A DNA stretch of 64,000 nucleotides from Salinicoccus carnicancri Crm (GTDB lineage: Bacteria > Bacillota > Bacilli > Staphylococcales > Salinicoccaceae), in contig NZ_ANAM01000001.1 in the NCBI RefSeq assembly GCF_000330705.1, forward strand, positions 496,001 through 560,000, read 5' to 3'. The translations under genes were made by a program, and so were the position numbers. Below the pieces are notes generated by a model, which made no database searches, was not told where the DNA came from, and was given only the letters and a program-made list of their open reading frames with translations. This document shows positions 10,549 through 23,676 of the stretch, piece after piece (position 1 is the first letter of the stretch; each line of letters begins with the position of its first letter).

Positions 10549-10576
10549 TTGCATTTTTTAATATATGTGCTATATT
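10549..10576 (+). promoter_or_regulatory. Promoter of the cggR-gapA operon
   Basis: TTGCAT at 10549-10554, a 16-base spacer and TATATT at 10571-10576. The CggR-like operator begins 20 bases downstream, the arrangement expected for autorepression by roadblock. Confidence 0.6.
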
Positions 10577-10595
10577 AAACATGTAGTTATTTTTT

Positions 10596-10620
10596 TGTCC
10601 CTGGTGGGACGAAATAAGTC
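10596..10620. promoter_or_regulatory. CggR-type operator
   Basis: The Bacillus operator is built from CGGGAC-N6-TGTC units. Here TGTC at 10596-10599, then GTGGGAC at 10604-10610 and AGTC at 10617-10620 give one complete unit preceded by half of another with the same spacing. It lies between promoter and cggR. Fructose-1,6-bisphosphate would release the repressor. Confidence 0.6.
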
Positions 10621-10641
10621 TCACAGTGGCGAGAGGTGTTG

Positions 10642-11667
10642 ATGCCCATGTGGCAGAGATTGTTGGATATTCAAAGACGCATCGCTCCCGAAGCCATAGA
10701 TGAGCTTTTAAAACGTTTTGAGCTATTGAAGCGGATAGAAGCGAATCAGCCAATCGGCAGGCGTACGCTTGCCAGGAAGTTGGACCTGACTGAGAGAATA
10801 CTGCGCAGGGAAGTGGACACGCTCCAGTCCCTCGGACTGATCCTGATTGATAAAAGGGGCATAACCGTGTCGCAGGCGGGTATTGATGTAATGGACGAAC
10901 TGTCCCCCTACATCACGACGATTGACCGCCGCAGCGATCTTGCACGCGGTCTTCGGGAAAAGTTCGGGCTTAAGGACTTTTTCATCGTGAACGGAGATGC
11001 GGACCAGAGTCCCGAACTGCAAAAGGAATTGTCCAAAATGATGGCCGAAGAACTTCAGAAGATATTTTTCGACGGTGCAGTCATATCCGTCGCAGGCGGA
11101 TCCACGATGGCGAATGTGGGAAACTACCTGATGCCGGCGGTTGAAAAACTGCTGTTTGTACCGGCAAGAGGCGGACTTGGAGAGGAAGTGGGCAATCAGG
11201 CCAACTCCATAGCAAGCCGTCTGGCAACCGCAACAGGCGGCGGCCACAAAGTGCTGTACGCCCCGGATAATGTCGGGGAGAACGTGCTGGAATCACTTAA
11301 GCTCGAGCCGGCGGTGAAGGAAGTGACGGAACTGAACCAGGCATCCGATTTTGTGCTCCATGGCATCGGCGAGGCATTTACGATGGCCAGGCGACGCAAC
11401 GTCTCAGAGGATGTACTTGACCAGCTCCGTGAAAAGAGGGCTGTCGGTGAGGCATTCGGCTATTATTTCAATGCTGAAGGTGACATTTTGCGCAAAGTGA
11501 AGACCATCGGCCTTCAACTTGAAGATCTTGAAAGCAAGCAGTCGGTTCTCGCAGTTGCAGGTGGCAGCAGCAAGAAAGAGGCAGTGCGGGCATACATGAA
11601 GATTGCCCCGAAAAATACACTGCTGTTCATCGATGAGACAATCGCAGAGTATTTGTTAAATAGCTAA
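10642..11667 (+). CDS. cggR: Central glycolytic genes regulator
   Basis: A 341-residue SorC/DeoR-type repressor with an N-terminal winged helix (NQPIGRRTLARKLDLTERILRRE) and a C-terminal sugar-phosphate-binding domain containing VAGGSTMANV and ARGGLGEEV. CggR represses gapA and the downstream glycolytic genes when fructose-1,6-bisphosphate is low. The frame opens at GTG 10636, but AGAGG directly before it favours the ATG at 10642. It lies 33 bases before gapA in the conserved order. Confidence 0.93.
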   Translation: MPMWQRLLDIQRRIAPEAIDELLKRFELLKRIEANQPIGRRTLARKLDLTERILRREVDTLQSLGLILIDKRGITVSQAGIDVMDELSPYITTIDRRSDLARGLREKFGLKDFFIVNGDADQSPELQKELSKMMAEELQKIFFDGAVISVAGGSTMANVGNYLMPAVEKLLFVPARGGLGEEVGNQANSIASRLATATGGGHKVLYAPDNVGENVLESLKLEPAVKEVTELNQASDFVLHGIGEAFTMARRRNVSEDVLDQLREKRAVGEAFGYYFNAEGDILRKVKTIGLQLEDLESKQSVLAVAGGSSKKEAVRAYMKIAPKNTLLFIDETIAEYLLNS

Positions 11668-11700
11668 ACAGCTTATATATAATCAAGGAGGCCATATATT

Positions 11701-12702
11701 ATGGTAAGAGTAGCAATTAATGGATTTGGACGTATCGGAAGACTTGCAGCCAGGGTGATTCAGAATTACGACGACATCGAAGTGGTAGCGGTCAATGATC
11801 TGACTGATGACGATTTCCTCGCACATCTCATGAAATATGATACAACTCAGGGACGTTTCGAAGGTGAGCTCGAACAGATCGAGGGCGGATTCAAGATCAA
11901 CGGCCAGGAAGTGAAATCATTCAACCAGAAAGATCCTGCACAGCTTCCATGGGGTGACCTGGACATCGATATCGTGCTTGAGTGTACAGGTTTCTTCACA
12001 GATGAGGAAGGTGCAAGGAAACACATCGAGGCAGGCGCCAAGAAAGTGCTTGTATCCGCACCTGGTAAAGGCAACATGAAGACAATCGTCTTCGGCGTGA
12101 ATGAAGATGTGCTTGATGGTTCCGAAGAGATCGTCTCAGCAGCTTCATGTACGACAAACTGCCTTGCACCTGTAGTCAAAGTCCTGAATGACAAATTCGG
12201 ACTCAATCATGGTCTCATGACAACAATCCACGCATACACCGGCGACCAGAACACATTGGATGCACCGCATCCGAAAGGCGACTACCGCCGTGCGCGTGCT
12301 GCAGCGATGAACATCGTTCCAAACTCAACAGGTGCGGCGAAAGCGATCGGACAGGTCATCCCTGAACTCGACGGGAAGCTTGACGGCGGTGCCCAGCGTG
12401 TACCGGTGGCAACCGGCTCACTCACTGAAGTGACAGCTGTCCTTGATAAAAACGTAACAGTGGATGAAGTGAACGAAGCGATGGCAGCGGCGAAAAACCC
12501 TTCATTCGGCTACACTGAGGATCAGATTGTTTCTGCTGACATCATCGGAATCACTGAAGGTTCCCTGTTTGACGCGACCCAGACACGCGTAATGGATGTG
12601 GACGGAAAACAACTTGTACGTGCCGTTGCATGGTACGATAACGAAATGTCTTACACTTCCCAGCTTGTAAGGACACTTCATCACCTGGTGACGAACAAAT
12701 AA
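11701..12702 (+). CDS. gapA: Glyceraldehyde-3-phosphate dehydrogenase, glycolytic
   Basis: The 333-residue NAD-dependent enzyme has the Rossmann GFGRIGR at residues 8-14, the NAD-selecting Asp in VAVNDLTD and the catalytic Cys150 in [12 protein letters not shown]. It converts glyceraldehyde 3-phosphate to 1,3-bisphosphoglycerate. AAGGAGG precedes the ATG. A strong terminator follows, so gapA can be expressed more than the distal glycolytic genes. Confidence 0.97.
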   Translation: MVRVAINGFGRIGRLAARVIQNYDDIEVVAVNDLTDDDFLAHLMKYDTTQGRFEGELEQIEGGFKINGQEVKSFNQKDPAQLPWGDLDIDIVLECTGFFTDEEGARKHIEAGAKKVLVSAPGKGNMKTIVFGVNEDVLDGSEEIVSAASCTTNCLAPVVKVLNDKFGLNHGLMTTIHAYTGDQNTLDAPHPKGDYRRARAAAMNIVPNSTGAAKAIGQVIPELDGKLDGGAQRVPVATGSLTEVTAVLDKNVTVDEVNEAMAAAKNPSFGYTEDQIVSADIIGITEGSLFDATQTRVMDVDGKQLVRAVAWYDNEMSYTSQLVRTLHHLVTNK

Positions 12703-12715
12703 TTCTTTAATCCAG

Positions 12716-12746
12716 AACGGGCGGGGAACCGCCCGTTTTTATTTTA
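12716..12746 (+). terminator. Terminator after gapA
   Basis: AACGGGCGG at 12716-12724 pairs with CCGCCCGTT at 12729-12737 around GGAA, followed by a T-rich tract. It separates cggR-gapA from pgk. Confidence 0.9.
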
Positions 12747-12802
12747 TTTAGATTTGTACAATGGGTATAATGGAAGAGAATAAAAGTATTGGAGGCAAGA
12801 CG

Positions 12803-13990
12803 ATGAAGAAAACTGTAGAAGATGTAGAACTGAAGGGCAGGAAGGTATTGCTCCGTGCAGACCTCAACGTCCCTATGTCAGACGGAGACATCACGAACGA
12901 CAACCGCATTGTTCAGGCACTCCCGACGATTGAATACGTGCTCGATCAGGGTGGACAGGTCATTTTATTCTCCCACCTCGGCAAAGTGAAGGCGGAAGAG
13001 GACAAAAAGGAGCTTACGCTCCAGCCTGTTGCCGAAAAACTTTCCGAGAAGCTGGGCAAAGAGGTGGTGTTCGTCCCCCACACGCGGGGAGAAGAGCTTG
13101 AGAATGCAGTCAGTGCGCTCCGTGACGGGGAAATCCTGCTCTTTGAGAACACCCGTTTTGAAGACCTCGACGGAAAGAAGGAAAGCGGCAATGATCCGGA
13201 GCTCGGAAAATACTGGGCTTCCCTCGGGGATGTTTTCGTAAACGATGCATTCGGTACAGCACACCGCAGCCATGCATCCAACGTCGGAGTCGGCTCCAAC
13301 ATCGAAACTGTTTCCGGCTATCTCATGCAGAAGGAAATTGATTTCATCGGTGGTGCCATTGATGCACCTGAGCGTCCGTTCGTGGCAATTCTCGGCGGCG
13401 CAAAAGTTTCGGACAAGATCGGGGTCATCGAAAATGTACTCTCCAAGGCGGACAAAGTGGTCATCGGCGGCGGGATGGCCTACACATTCCTCAAAACACA
13501 GGGGAAAGAGATCGGCAAGTCACTGCTTGAGGAAGACAAGATCGAGCTCGCCGGCTCCCTGCTTGAGAAGGCGGGGGATAAGATTGTCCTGCCTTTGGAT
13601 GTTGTAGCAGCGGACGACTTTGCACCGGATGCAGCACACGCAACGGTTTCCGTCGATGAAATCCCTGCGGATAAAGAATGTCTGGACATCGGTGAAGGCA
13701 GCATCAATGCATTCAGGAAAGTGCTCGCCGGCGCCCGCACAGTCGTCTGGAACGGGCCGATGGGGGTATTTGAAATGGAAGCATTTGCGAAAGGCACAAT
13801 CGGCGTATGCAGGGCAATTGCCGAACTCGAAAGTGCGACGACGATCATCGGCGGCGGTGATTCCGCAGCAGCGGCGATGGAACTCGGATATGCGGATGAT
13901 TTCTCCCATATTTCAACCGGCGGCGGCGCTTCACTGGAGTATCTTGAAGGCAGGGAGCTGCCGGGACTAACGGTCATAGATGACAAATAG
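12803..13990 (+). CDS. pgk: Phosphoglycerate kinase
   Basis: A 395-residue enzyme transferring phosphate from 1,3-bisphosphoglycerate to ADP. It shows RADLNVPM near residue 20, FSHLGK near 60, the nucleotide-binding GGAKVSDKI and the C-terminal GGGDSAAA and [13 protein letters not shown]. The frame extends upstream to 12761, but GGAGG at 12791-12795 places the start at ATG 12803. It leads pgk-tpiA-gpmI. Confidence 0.97.
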   Translation: MKKTVEDVELKGRKVLLRADLNVPMSDGDITNDNRIVQALPTIEYVLDQGGQVILFSHLGKVKAEEDKKELTLQPVAEKLSEKLGKEVVFVPHTRGEELENAVSALRDGEILLFENTRFEDLDGKKESGNDPELGKYWASLGDVFVNDAFGTAHRSHASNVGVGSNIETVSGYLMQKEIDFIGGAIDAPERPFVAILGGAKVSDKIGVIENVLSKADKVVIGGGMAYTFLKTQGKEIGKSLLEEDKIELAGSLLEKAGDKIVLPLDVVAADDFAPDAAHATVSVDEIPADKECLDIGEGSINAFRKVLAGARTVVWNGPMGVFEMEAFAKGTIGVCRAIAELESATTIIGGGDSAAAAMELGYADDFSHISTGGGASLEYLEGRELPGLTVIDDK

Positions 13991-16305
<2,315 letters not shown>

Positions 16306-16308
16306 AGT

Positions 16309-16337
16309 TTGTAATATCTTTATCAATCCCGGATAAT
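16309..16337 (+). promoter_or_regulatory. Promoter of eno
   Basis: TTGTAA at 16309-16314, 17 bases, GATAAT at 16332-16337, in the short gap between gpmI and eno. It would let eno be made independently of the upstream glycolytic genes. Confidence 0.55.
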
Positions 16338-16347
16338 AAAACTATAA

Positions 16348-17673
<1,326 letters not shown>

Positions 17674-17689
17674 CCGTTCTGATACTCTG

Positions 17690-17719
17690 GACACACCGGC
17701 TGCGGCCGGTGTGTCTTTT
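17690..17719 (+). terminator. Terminator after eno
   Basis: GACACACCGGC at 17690-17700 pairs with GCCGGTGTGTC at 17705-17715 around TGCG, followed by TTTT. Confidence 0.9.
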
Positions 17720-17800
17720 GCGTTATCCGGACATCGCAGGCAGCGGCGGCAGTCATCGAAATACCGCTGTATCGACTGTGCGGGAAGGTCTGGGGGAGGT

Positions 17801-17829
17801 TTGCAAAAATACTCTAAATCTGTTAATAT
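17801..17829 (+). promoter_or_regulatory. Promoter of secG
   Basis: TTGCAA at 17801-17806, 17 bases, TAATAT at 17824-17829, 33 bases before the secG start. Confidence 0.6.
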
Positions 17830-17862
17830 TCTTAGTGTTAATATTTATGGAGGGATTACCAC

Positions 17863-18093
17863 ATGCAAACAGTTCTCATTGTGCTACTGATCATCGTTTG
17901 TATATCTTTAATTGCAGTGGTATTGCTACAGTCAGGGAAAAGCGCCGGCCTCTCAGGTGCAATCAGTGGCGGTGCAGAGCAATTATTCGGTAAACAAAAA
18001 GCGCGTGGCATGGATCTTGTGCTTCACAGGGCGACAGTCATCCTGTCACTTTTGTTCTTCATGATCATGCTGCTGCTGACATATTTAGGCTGA
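17863..18093 (+). CDS. secG: Preprotein translocase subunit SecG
   Basis: A 76-residue membrane protein with two hydrophobic helices (about 3-22 and 55-74) flanking the conserved [19 protein letters not shown]. SecG helps the SecYEG channel and SecA move proteins across the membrane. GGAGGG precedes the ATG. Its place before the esterase and rnr is the staphylococcal order. Confidence 0.95.
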   Translation: MQTVLIVLLIIVCISLIAVVLLQSGKSAGLSGAISGGAEQLFGKQKARGMDLVLHRATVILSLLFFMIMLLLTYLG

Positions 18094-18100
18094 TGGATCC

Positions 18101-18130
18101 ACCCCCTAGCAATAGGGGGTTTTTATTTTA
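18101..18130 (+). terminator. Terminator after secG
   Basis: ACCCCCTA, a GCAA tetraloop and TAGGGGGT (18101-18120) are followed by a T-rich tract. Confidence 0.92.
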
Positions 18131-18185
18131 TAAGTGGGTAATTTGACGTACAATGAAATTAACGAAGTGAAAGTAGGGTATAACT

Positions 18186-18929
18186 ATGAAGATACAATTG
18201 CCAAAACCGTTTTTCTTTGAGGAGGGAGAGAAAGCTGTGCTTTTGCTCCATGGATTCACAGGGAATTCATCGGATGTGAGGCAGCTCGGACGGTACCTCC
18301 AGAAACAGGGTATCACTTCCTATGCCCCGCATTACGAAGGCCACGCCGAACCTCCTGAAAACCTTCTCCAGTCGAGTCCCCATGTGTGGTGGTCCCAGGT
18401 GCTCGAGGCGTATGATTTCCTGAGGGAAAAGGGATATGAAAACATTTTCGTTGCGGGACTCTCCATCGGCGGTGTGTTTGCACTGCGTCTTGCGACTGAG
18501 CGGGAAGTGATGGGTGTAGCCACCATCTGCAGCCCGATGTATCTCAAGGACCGTGAGACGATGTATGAGGGTGTGCTCGAGTACGCGCGCGGCTTCAAAG
18601 AGATGGAAGGGAAGGCGGCGGACGTCGTGGACAAGGAAATGTCCCGCTTCGAGCCGACCGGCATGCTGGATGAAATACGTGACATGATCAGCCTAGTGGA
18701 CGGGAAATTGGATGATGTGTTCGATCCGCTTTTCATCGCCCAGTCGGAAAAGGATGAAATGATCAACCCGGATTCGGCGAATATCATCTATGATGGGACA
18801 TCGACTGACGAAAGTGAGAAGGAATTGAAGTGGTACCCCGAGTCGGGCCACGTATTGACGATAGATGTAGAGAAGAAGGAGTTATTCGAGGATCTGCATC
18901 ACTTTATGAACCAGTTGGACTGGAATTGA
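18186..18929 (+). CDS. Alpha/beta-hydrolase carboxylesterase
   Basis: A 247-residue cytoplasmic esterase with the oxyanion-hole motif LLHGFTGNS near residue 20, the nucleophile elbow GLSIGG near 95, a likely acid in the [10 protein letters not shown] region and a C-terminal His in ESGHVLTID. The family (Est30-like) hydrolyses short-chain esters; the natural substrate is unknown. It lies between secG and rnr as in Staphylococcus and Bacillus. Confidence 0.9.
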   Translation: MKIQLPKPFFFEEGEKAVLLLHGFTGNSSDVRQLGRYLQKQGITSYAPHYEGHAEPPENLLQSSPHVWWSQVLEAYDFLREKGYENIFVAGLSIGGVFALRLATEREVMGVATICSPMYLKDRETMYEGVLEYARGFKEMEGKAADVVDKEMSRFEPTGMLDEIRDMISLVDGKLDDVFDPLFIAQSEKDEMINPDSANIIYDGTSTDESEKELKWYPESGHVLTIDVEKKELFEDLHHFMNQLDWN

Positions 18930-18945
18930 AACAGGAGGCGAATCC

Positions 18946-21267
18946 ATGGGTAACTACAGAGAACAGATAATGGGAATCATACGGGCGGATGACTACAAGC
19001 CGATGACAATGGATGGTTTCCAAAAAGAGCTTTCTGCATATGAATCGGAGGATTTCAAGGAAATGGTGAAGGACATGGTTTCGCTTGAAGAATCCGGGGA
19101 AGTATTCAGGACGAAGAAAGATAAATATATGAAGACAAGTGAAACGAATCTTGTAAAAGGCAGGCTCTCGATGCACAAGAGGGGATTCGGGTTCCTCCGT
19201 CCCGAAGATGGGGAACTTGAGGATGTTTTCATCCCCCCGAACGCGATAAACGGTGCACTCGACGGCGACACGGTGCTCGTTGAAGTGCACAAATCAACAC
19301 GCGCGGGTGACGAGAGCGACAAGCAGGAAGGAACAATTTCGAGCATACTGACGCGCGGCATCACGCGTGTGGTCGGTGAGTACAAACCGAGCAGGAATTT
19401 CGGCTTCGTGGTGCCTGACTCCCAGAAGATCATCGATGACATCTTCATCCCGAAAAAGCAGAATCTGGGCGCAGTAGACGGCCACAAAGTGCTTGTGGAA
19501 ATCACGAAATACCGTGAAGGCGAGGATAATCCGGAAGGCCATGTCATCCAGATCCTCGGCCACAAGAACGATCCCGGTGTGGATATACTGTCGATCATCT
19601 ATCAGCACGGCATCGAAATCGACTTCCCGGAAGAGGTGCTGAAGGAAGCTGAAGAGGTGCCGGAGACGATAGAAACCGGAGAACTCGGGGGACGCACGGA
19701 TCTGCGCGATGAATTCACCATCACCATCGACGGTGCGGATGCGAAGGACCTTGATGATGCCGTGGCTGTGAAGAAACTTGGCAACGGCAATCATGAGCTG
19801 ACAGTCAGCATTGCTGACGTCAGCTATTATGTCAAAGAGGGGTCTGCACTCGATACGGAGGCCTATGACCGTGCGACGAGTGTCTATCTGGTGGACCGGG
19901 TCATACCGATGATCCCCCACCGTCTGTCGAACGGCATCTGCTCGCTGAATCCGCATGAAGACCGTCTGACGATGAGCTGCCGTATGGAGATTGACCGGAA
20001 CGGGAAAGTGGTGAATCATGAAATTTTCCAGAGTGTCATCCACTCCGACCGCAGGATGACATATGATGCGGTCAATAAAATGCTCGTGGACGAAGATCAG
20101 GCAGTGATCAGCATGTTCGAGGATGTATACCCGATGCTCCGGGAGGCCGAAGAACTTGCACAGATACTGAGGAACCGCAGGGAAGCCCGGGGCGCGATAG
20201 ATTTCGACTTCAACGAGGCACAGGTGCTTGTCAATGAGGACGGCTCCACGGGTGATATCGTCCTCAGGACACGTTCGGTCGGCGAGAAGATGATCGAGGA
20301 GTTCATGCTCGCTGCCAACGAGACGGTCGCGGAGCACTTCCGCTGGATGGAAGTGCCGTTCCTGTATCGTGTTCACGAAGATCCGAAAGAGGAGAAACTC
20401 AGACAGTTCTTCGAATTCATCACGAATTTCGGCATCGTCGTAAAAGGCAAGGGAAATGAAATCCATCCGAGGGCGCTCCAGGAAATCTTGGAAGAGGTGG
20501 AAGGACGTCCGGAGGAAATGGTCATCAGTACGCTGATGCTCCGCTCCATGCAGCAGGCGCGCTATGCAGAGGACAACCTGGGCCACTTCGGCCTGTCCGC
20601 CGAGTTTTATACGCACTTCACATCACCGATCAGACGTTATCCCGATCTGATCGTACACCGGCTGATCAGACAGTATCTGATCGAAGGCAGGACGGACAGG
20701 AAGACGATAGACAGGACAGCGGAATACTTGCCGGATGCGGCAGAACACACATCCGACAGGGAACGCCGAGCCCAGGACGCGGAACGTGATACGGATGATC
20801 TGAAGAAGGCGGAGTATATGCTTGAGCATGTCGGTGAGACTTTCGAAGGCGTCATATCCGGCGTAATGAACTTCGGCATGTTCGTCGAACTGCCGAATAC
20901 GATTGAAGGACTGGTCCATGTGTCGAACCTGACAGATGATCATTACCAGTATCAGGAGAGGCACCTTGCACTCATCGGGGACCGCACAGGGAAGGTTTAC
21001 CGCATCGGTGACCCGGTGGAAATCGAAGTGATGGATGTGAATCTTGCGGAAAAACTCATCGACTTCAAAGTGGTCGGCATGCCTGAGCGCGCACCGAGGG
21101 AAAAACGCAGCCGCCCTGTTGAAATCAAGGCCAAAACCAAACCGGAAGGCAAGGGAAAAAACGGGAACAAGGAAGGAAAGAAACGCTCTGATAAAGGGAA
21201 TACCAATAAAAAACCTTTCTACAAAGGTGCAAAACATGCGGCAAAAAAACGCAAGGGAAAGAAGTAA
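18946..21267 (+). CDS. rnr: Ribonuclease R
   Basis: A 773-residue 3-to-5 exoribonuclease that degrades structured RNA and works with SmpB-tmRNA. Domains in order: N-terminal helix-turn-helix region, cold-shock domains at about 70-220 ([18 protein letters not shown]), the RNB catalytic domain with DAKDLDDAV near 265, a C-terminal S1 domain ([17 protein letters not shown] near 645) and a Lys-rich tail of about 60 residues. GGAGG precedes the ATG. It is followed directly by smpB. Confidence 0.96.
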   Translation: MGNYREQIMGIIRADDYKPMTMDGFQKELSAYESEDFKEMVKDMVSLEESGEVFRTKKDKYMKTSETNLVKGRLSMHKRGFGFLRPEDGELEDVFIPPNAINGALDGDTVLVEVHKSTRAGDESDKQEGTISSILTRGITRVVGEYKPSRNFGFVVPDSQKIIDDIFIPKKQNLGAVDGHKVLVEITKYREGEDNPEGHVIQILGHKNDPGVDILSIIYQHGIEIDFPEEVLKEAEEVPETIETGELGGRTDLRDEFTITIDGADAKDLDDAVAVKKLGNGNHELTVSIADVSYYVKEGSALDTEAYDRATSVYLVDRVIPMIPHRLSNGICSLNPHEDRLTMSCRMEIDRNGKVVNHEIFQSVIHSDRRMTYDAVNKMLVDEDQAVISMFEDVYPMLREAEELAQILRNRREARGAIDFDFNEAQVLVNEDGSTGDIVLRTRSVGEKMIEEFMLAANETVAEHFRWMEVPFLYRVHEDPKEEKLRQFFEFITNFGIVVKGKGNEIHPRALQEILEEVEGRPEEMVISTLMLRSMQQARYAEDNLGHFGLSAEFYTHFTSPIRRYPDLIVHRLIRQYLIEGRTDRKTIDRTAEYLPDAAEHTSDRERRAQDAERDTDDLKKAEYMLEHVGETFEGVISGVMNFGMFVELPNTIEGLVHVSNLTDDHYQYQERHLALIGDRTGKVYRIGDPVEIEVMDVNLAEKLIDFKVVGMPERAPREKRSRPVEIKAKTKPEGKGKNGNKEGKKRSDKGNTNKKPFYKGAKHAAKKRKGKK

Positions 21268-21273
21268 TGGGCA

Positions 21274-21738
21274 ATGAAAAAGACAAATGACAGACCGCTT
21301 GCTCAGAACAGGAAGGCAAGCCACGATTATACGATAGAAGAGACGATTGAAGCAGGGATTGAACTGAAGGGAACGGAGATCAAGTCGATCCGGCGCGGTT
21401 CTGCCAATCTGAAGGATGCCTATGCCCGTGTCTACAAAGGGGAGATGTATGTGTACAACATGCACATCGCCCCTTACGAGGAGGGTAACCGCTACAATCA
21501 TGATCCGCTCAGAACAAGGAAACTCCTTCTGAAAAGAAAGCAGATTGACAAGCTTTACGGCATTTCCAAGGAAACGGGCTATGCGCTCATCCCACTGAAG
21601 CTGTATATAAAGAACGGCTTCTGCAAAGTGCTGCTCGGTGTTGCAAAGGGTAAGAAGAAGTATGACAAGCGTGAAGATCTCAAGCAGAAACAGATGAAGC
21701 GGGATATCGCCCGTGCCATGAAGGACCGCAGCCGGTAG
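21274..21738 (+). CDS. smpB: SsrA-binding protein SmpB
   Basis: The 154-residue partner of tmRNA in trans-translation. It has [19 protein letters not shown] and [13 protein letters not shown] at the start, an OB-fold core, and the basic C-terminal tail ([19 protein letters not shown]) that enters the empty A site. It lies between rnr and ssrA, so the three quality-control partners are adjacent. Confidence 0.97.
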   Translation: MKKTNDRPLAQNRKASHDYTIEETIEAGIELKGTEIKSIRRGSANLKDAYARVYKGEMYVYNMHIAPYEEGNRYNHDPLRTRKLLLKRKQIDKLYGISKETGYALIPLKLYIKNGFCKVLLGVAKGKKKYDKREDLKQKQMKRDIARAMKDRSR

Positions 21739-21745
21739 AGCAGGT

Positions 21746-21774
21746 TTGATTTCTCTCCTTGAATCTGTTATAAT
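21746..21774 (+). promoter_or_regulatory. Promoter of ssrA
   Basis: TTGATT at 21746-21751, 17 bases, and a perfect TATAAT at 21769-21774, about 40 bases before the mature tmRNA 5-prime end. Confidence 0.75.
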
Positions 21775-21813
21775 GGCTGTCACGCCTTATAAGGAGGCGA
21801 CCCTTTTAAATCC

Positions 21814-22171
21814 GGGGACGTTCCGGATTCGACAGGGGCTGTTTGGGCATTTTAAGCGTGCCGGAGGTTTCGTCTCCGCAAAAACGATACTCAGTTTATA
21901 ATAACTGGCAAACAAAACAACTTCGCAGTAGCTGCGTAATAGCGCTCTGCATCATCCCCTGTCGTCTCCTGTGCGACCTGACTGGATGATTCAACCTTAG
22001 CAGGATACGCACCCGGTCTTCCGTCTGCAGACTGGGTGAAGAGATTAATCAGACTAGCATGGTATGTGGTTCGTCCATTACCGTCAGCCATGCGAAATTA
22101 AAATATGGACTACGCACGTAGAAAGAAATGTATCAAGGTCTCTGGACGCGGGTTCGACTCCCGCCGTCTCC
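21814..22171 (+). ncRNA. ssrA: Transfer-messenger RNA
   Basis: The tRNA-like ends pair: GGGGACG at 21814 with CGTCTCC ending at about 22171, with GGTTCGACTCC as T arm and GGATTCGACAGGGG near the 5-prime end. The tag frame after the resume codon (ACT at 21904-21906) reads GKQNNFAVAA then TAA TAG (21907-21942). The tag ends AVAA, the degron read by ClpXP. CCA is not encoded (ATCA follows). Confidence 0.95.
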
Positions 22172-22180
22172 ATCAGATGA

Positions 22181-22212
22181 TGCTTAACCCGAGCGGTTAG
22201 GCATTTTTATTT
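22181..22212 (+). terminator. Terminator after ssrA
   Basis: TGCTTAACC at 22181-22189 pairs with GGTTAGGCA at 22195-22203 (one G-U pair), followed by a T-rich tract. Confidence 0.88.
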
Positions 22213-22290
22213 TCTGCTGTCTTCTAGGGTTCAGGGTCTGCAGATCGATACATATCTTTTTTCAAATCGCATTAAGCCGGAGGTAAGATC

Positions 22291-23154
22291 ATGGAGAGTA
22301 ACCTGAAACGTGCTCAAAAGGGTGCATATCTGAGCCTGTTTACATACATCATCCTTTCCGCTGTAAAATTCACAGCGGGTGTCCAGTTCAATTCTGCCGC
22401 ACTGCAGGCGGATGCATTCAATAACATGACTGACATACTGGTATCTGTCGCGGTCCTCATCGGGCTGAAGATTTCATTGAAACCCGCGGACAGGAACCAT
22501 CCGTACGGCCATATGAAGTCGGAGAACATCTCGACGCTGCTCGTGTCCTTCATCATCATGTTCGTCGGTCTCCAGGTCATCATGGATAACTTTCCCAAAC
22601 TGACTGCAGGGGAGTACACCACGCCGGATTCCCTGACACTGTGGATCAGCTTCCTCAGCGGGTTCATCATGCTGATGGTATATCTGTACAATAACAATCT
22701 CGCCAAAAAGACGAAGAGCAGTTCCCTCAAGTCTGCGGCGATCGACAACCTGTCCGACGGCATGGTCAGCATCGGCACAGGGCTTGGACTGATCTTCACA
22801 CAGATCGGCTATCCCATTGCCGATCCGATACTTGCGCTCATACTGGGTGCACTGATTGCCTGGACCGGCTTCAAAATATGCAAAGATGCGATCTTCACAC
22901 TGAGTGACGGCTTCCATGAGGAGGACCTCGAGTTCTACATCAACGATGTCATGAAGATCGACGGTGTGAAAGGGGTCTCCTCGGTCAAGGGAAGATATCA
23001 CGGGGACAGCGTATTCCTCGATGTAACAATCTTCGTAGACAGGACCATCACGCTGGATGAAGCGCATGACATATGCGACAAAGTTGAAAGGTCGCTCGCC
23101 GACGAGGGAGTCTATTCTTCCTATGTCCATCCCGAACCGTATGAGGAGGACTGA
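22291..23154 (+). CDS. Cation diffusion facilitator family transporter
   Basis: A 287-residue CDF exporter with six predicted membrane helices in the first 200 residues. Metal-site motifs are LQADAFNNMTD in helix 2 and AAIDNLSDGMVSIG in helix 5, and HPYGHMKSENIS marks the loop after helix 2. The C-terminal ferredoxin-like cytoplasmic domain ends near SSYVHPEPYEED. The family exports Zn, Mn or Fe; the Asn/Asp pattern alone does not fix the metal. GGAGG precedes the ATG. Confidence 0.9.
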   Translation: MESNLKRAQKGAYLSLFTYIILSAVKFTAGVQFNSAALQADAFNNMTDILVSVAVLIGLKISLKPADRNHPYGHMKSENISTLLVSFIIMFVGLQVIMDNFPKLTAGEYTTPDSLTLWISFLSGFIMLMVYLYNNNLAKKTKSSSLKSAAIDNLSDGMVSIGTGLGLIFTQIGYPIADPILALILGALIAWTGFKICKDAIFTLSDGFHEEDLEFYINDVMKIDGVKGVSSVKGRYHGDSVFLDVTIFVDRTITLDEAHDICDKVERSLADEGVYSSYVHPEPYEED

Positions 23155-23184
23155 AAAAGCAGATGCCCGGGCATCTGCTTTTTC
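23153..23184. terminator. Bidirectional terminator, 32-base perfect palindrome
   Basis: GAAAAAGCAGATGCCC directly followed by its exact complement lies between the convergent CDF and DUF488 genes. The A-run and T-run at the ends let it act on both strands. Confidence 0.9.
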
Positions 23185-23189
23185 AATAT

Positions 23190-23534
23190 CTACATCTTTT
23201 CAATATATTCTTTTATGGCGATTGCCTGGTTATATTTCTCATCCTTGGCGCTGTAAAGCAGTGTCACATTGTGACCGTCACTCTCCTCTTTTATATCCTT
23301 GAGCAGGTCTTCATGCACACTGAGCTCCCTGAAATATTTCTTCCTGAATTCATCCCATCTGCCGGCGTCATGATTGAACCATTTGCGCAGATCCGATGAA
23401 GGGGACAGTTCCCTGTACCATTCGTCGTGCTTCAGATCCTCTTTTTTGATCCCCCGCGGCCAGACCCCGTCAACCAGATATCTTTTTCCATCCTGCTGCG
23501 ACTCCTCATCATATACTCTTTTTATTTTTAGCAT
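23190..23534 (-). CDS. DUF488 family protein
   Basis: About 114 residues with the family motifs DGVWPRGIKK, LRKWFNHDAGRWDEF and VTLLYSAKDEKYNQA. DUF488 proteins are small conserved bacterial proteins of unknown function, sometimes found near stress genes. GGAGAGG lies eight bases before ATG 23534 but only three before an upstream ATG at 23543, so the shorter form is given. A SigB-like promoter is seen upstream. Confidence 0.85.
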   Translation of the reverse strand: MLKIKRVYDEESQQDGKRYLVDGVWPRGIKKEDLKHDEWYRELSPSSDLRKWFNHDAGRWDEFRKKYFRELSVHEDLLKDIKEESDGHNVTLLYSAKDEKYNQAIAIKEYIEKM

Positions 23535-23555
23535 ATCATTCACCTCTCCATCTTT

Positions 23556-23580
23556 ATGCCCTATAATGAAATAAACAAAC
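23556..23580 (-). promoter_or_regulatory. Possible SigB promoter of the DUF488 gene
   Basis: On the minus strand, GTTTGT (23580-23575), 13 bases, GGGCAT (23561-23556). This resembles the general-stress consensus GTTTAA-N12-15-GGGTAT with two mismatches in the -35 and one in the -10. Confidence 0.35.
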
Positions 23581-23676
23581 AGTCGAAACAGTGTACCTCT
23601 ATACTGATTCTATTGAAATCTATGCCGGCATTCTATAGTGTATATAAATAAAACGGAAAAAACGGAGGCGCTGAGT

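Noticed and set aside
12763..12771. GGGTATAAT before pgk as a SigB or sigma-A promoter
   Set aside because: No -35 of either type at the right distance; read-through from gapA or a weak promoter is as likely.
19294..20616. 440-codon open frame on the minus strand
   Set aside because: It is antisense to the RNase R domain core, has no ribosome site and no recognisable domain, and the opposite strand has clear RNB motifs.
20623..21783. 386-codon minus-strand frame over rnr and smpB
   Set aside because: It runs across two genes and into the ssrA promoter, with no ribosome site.
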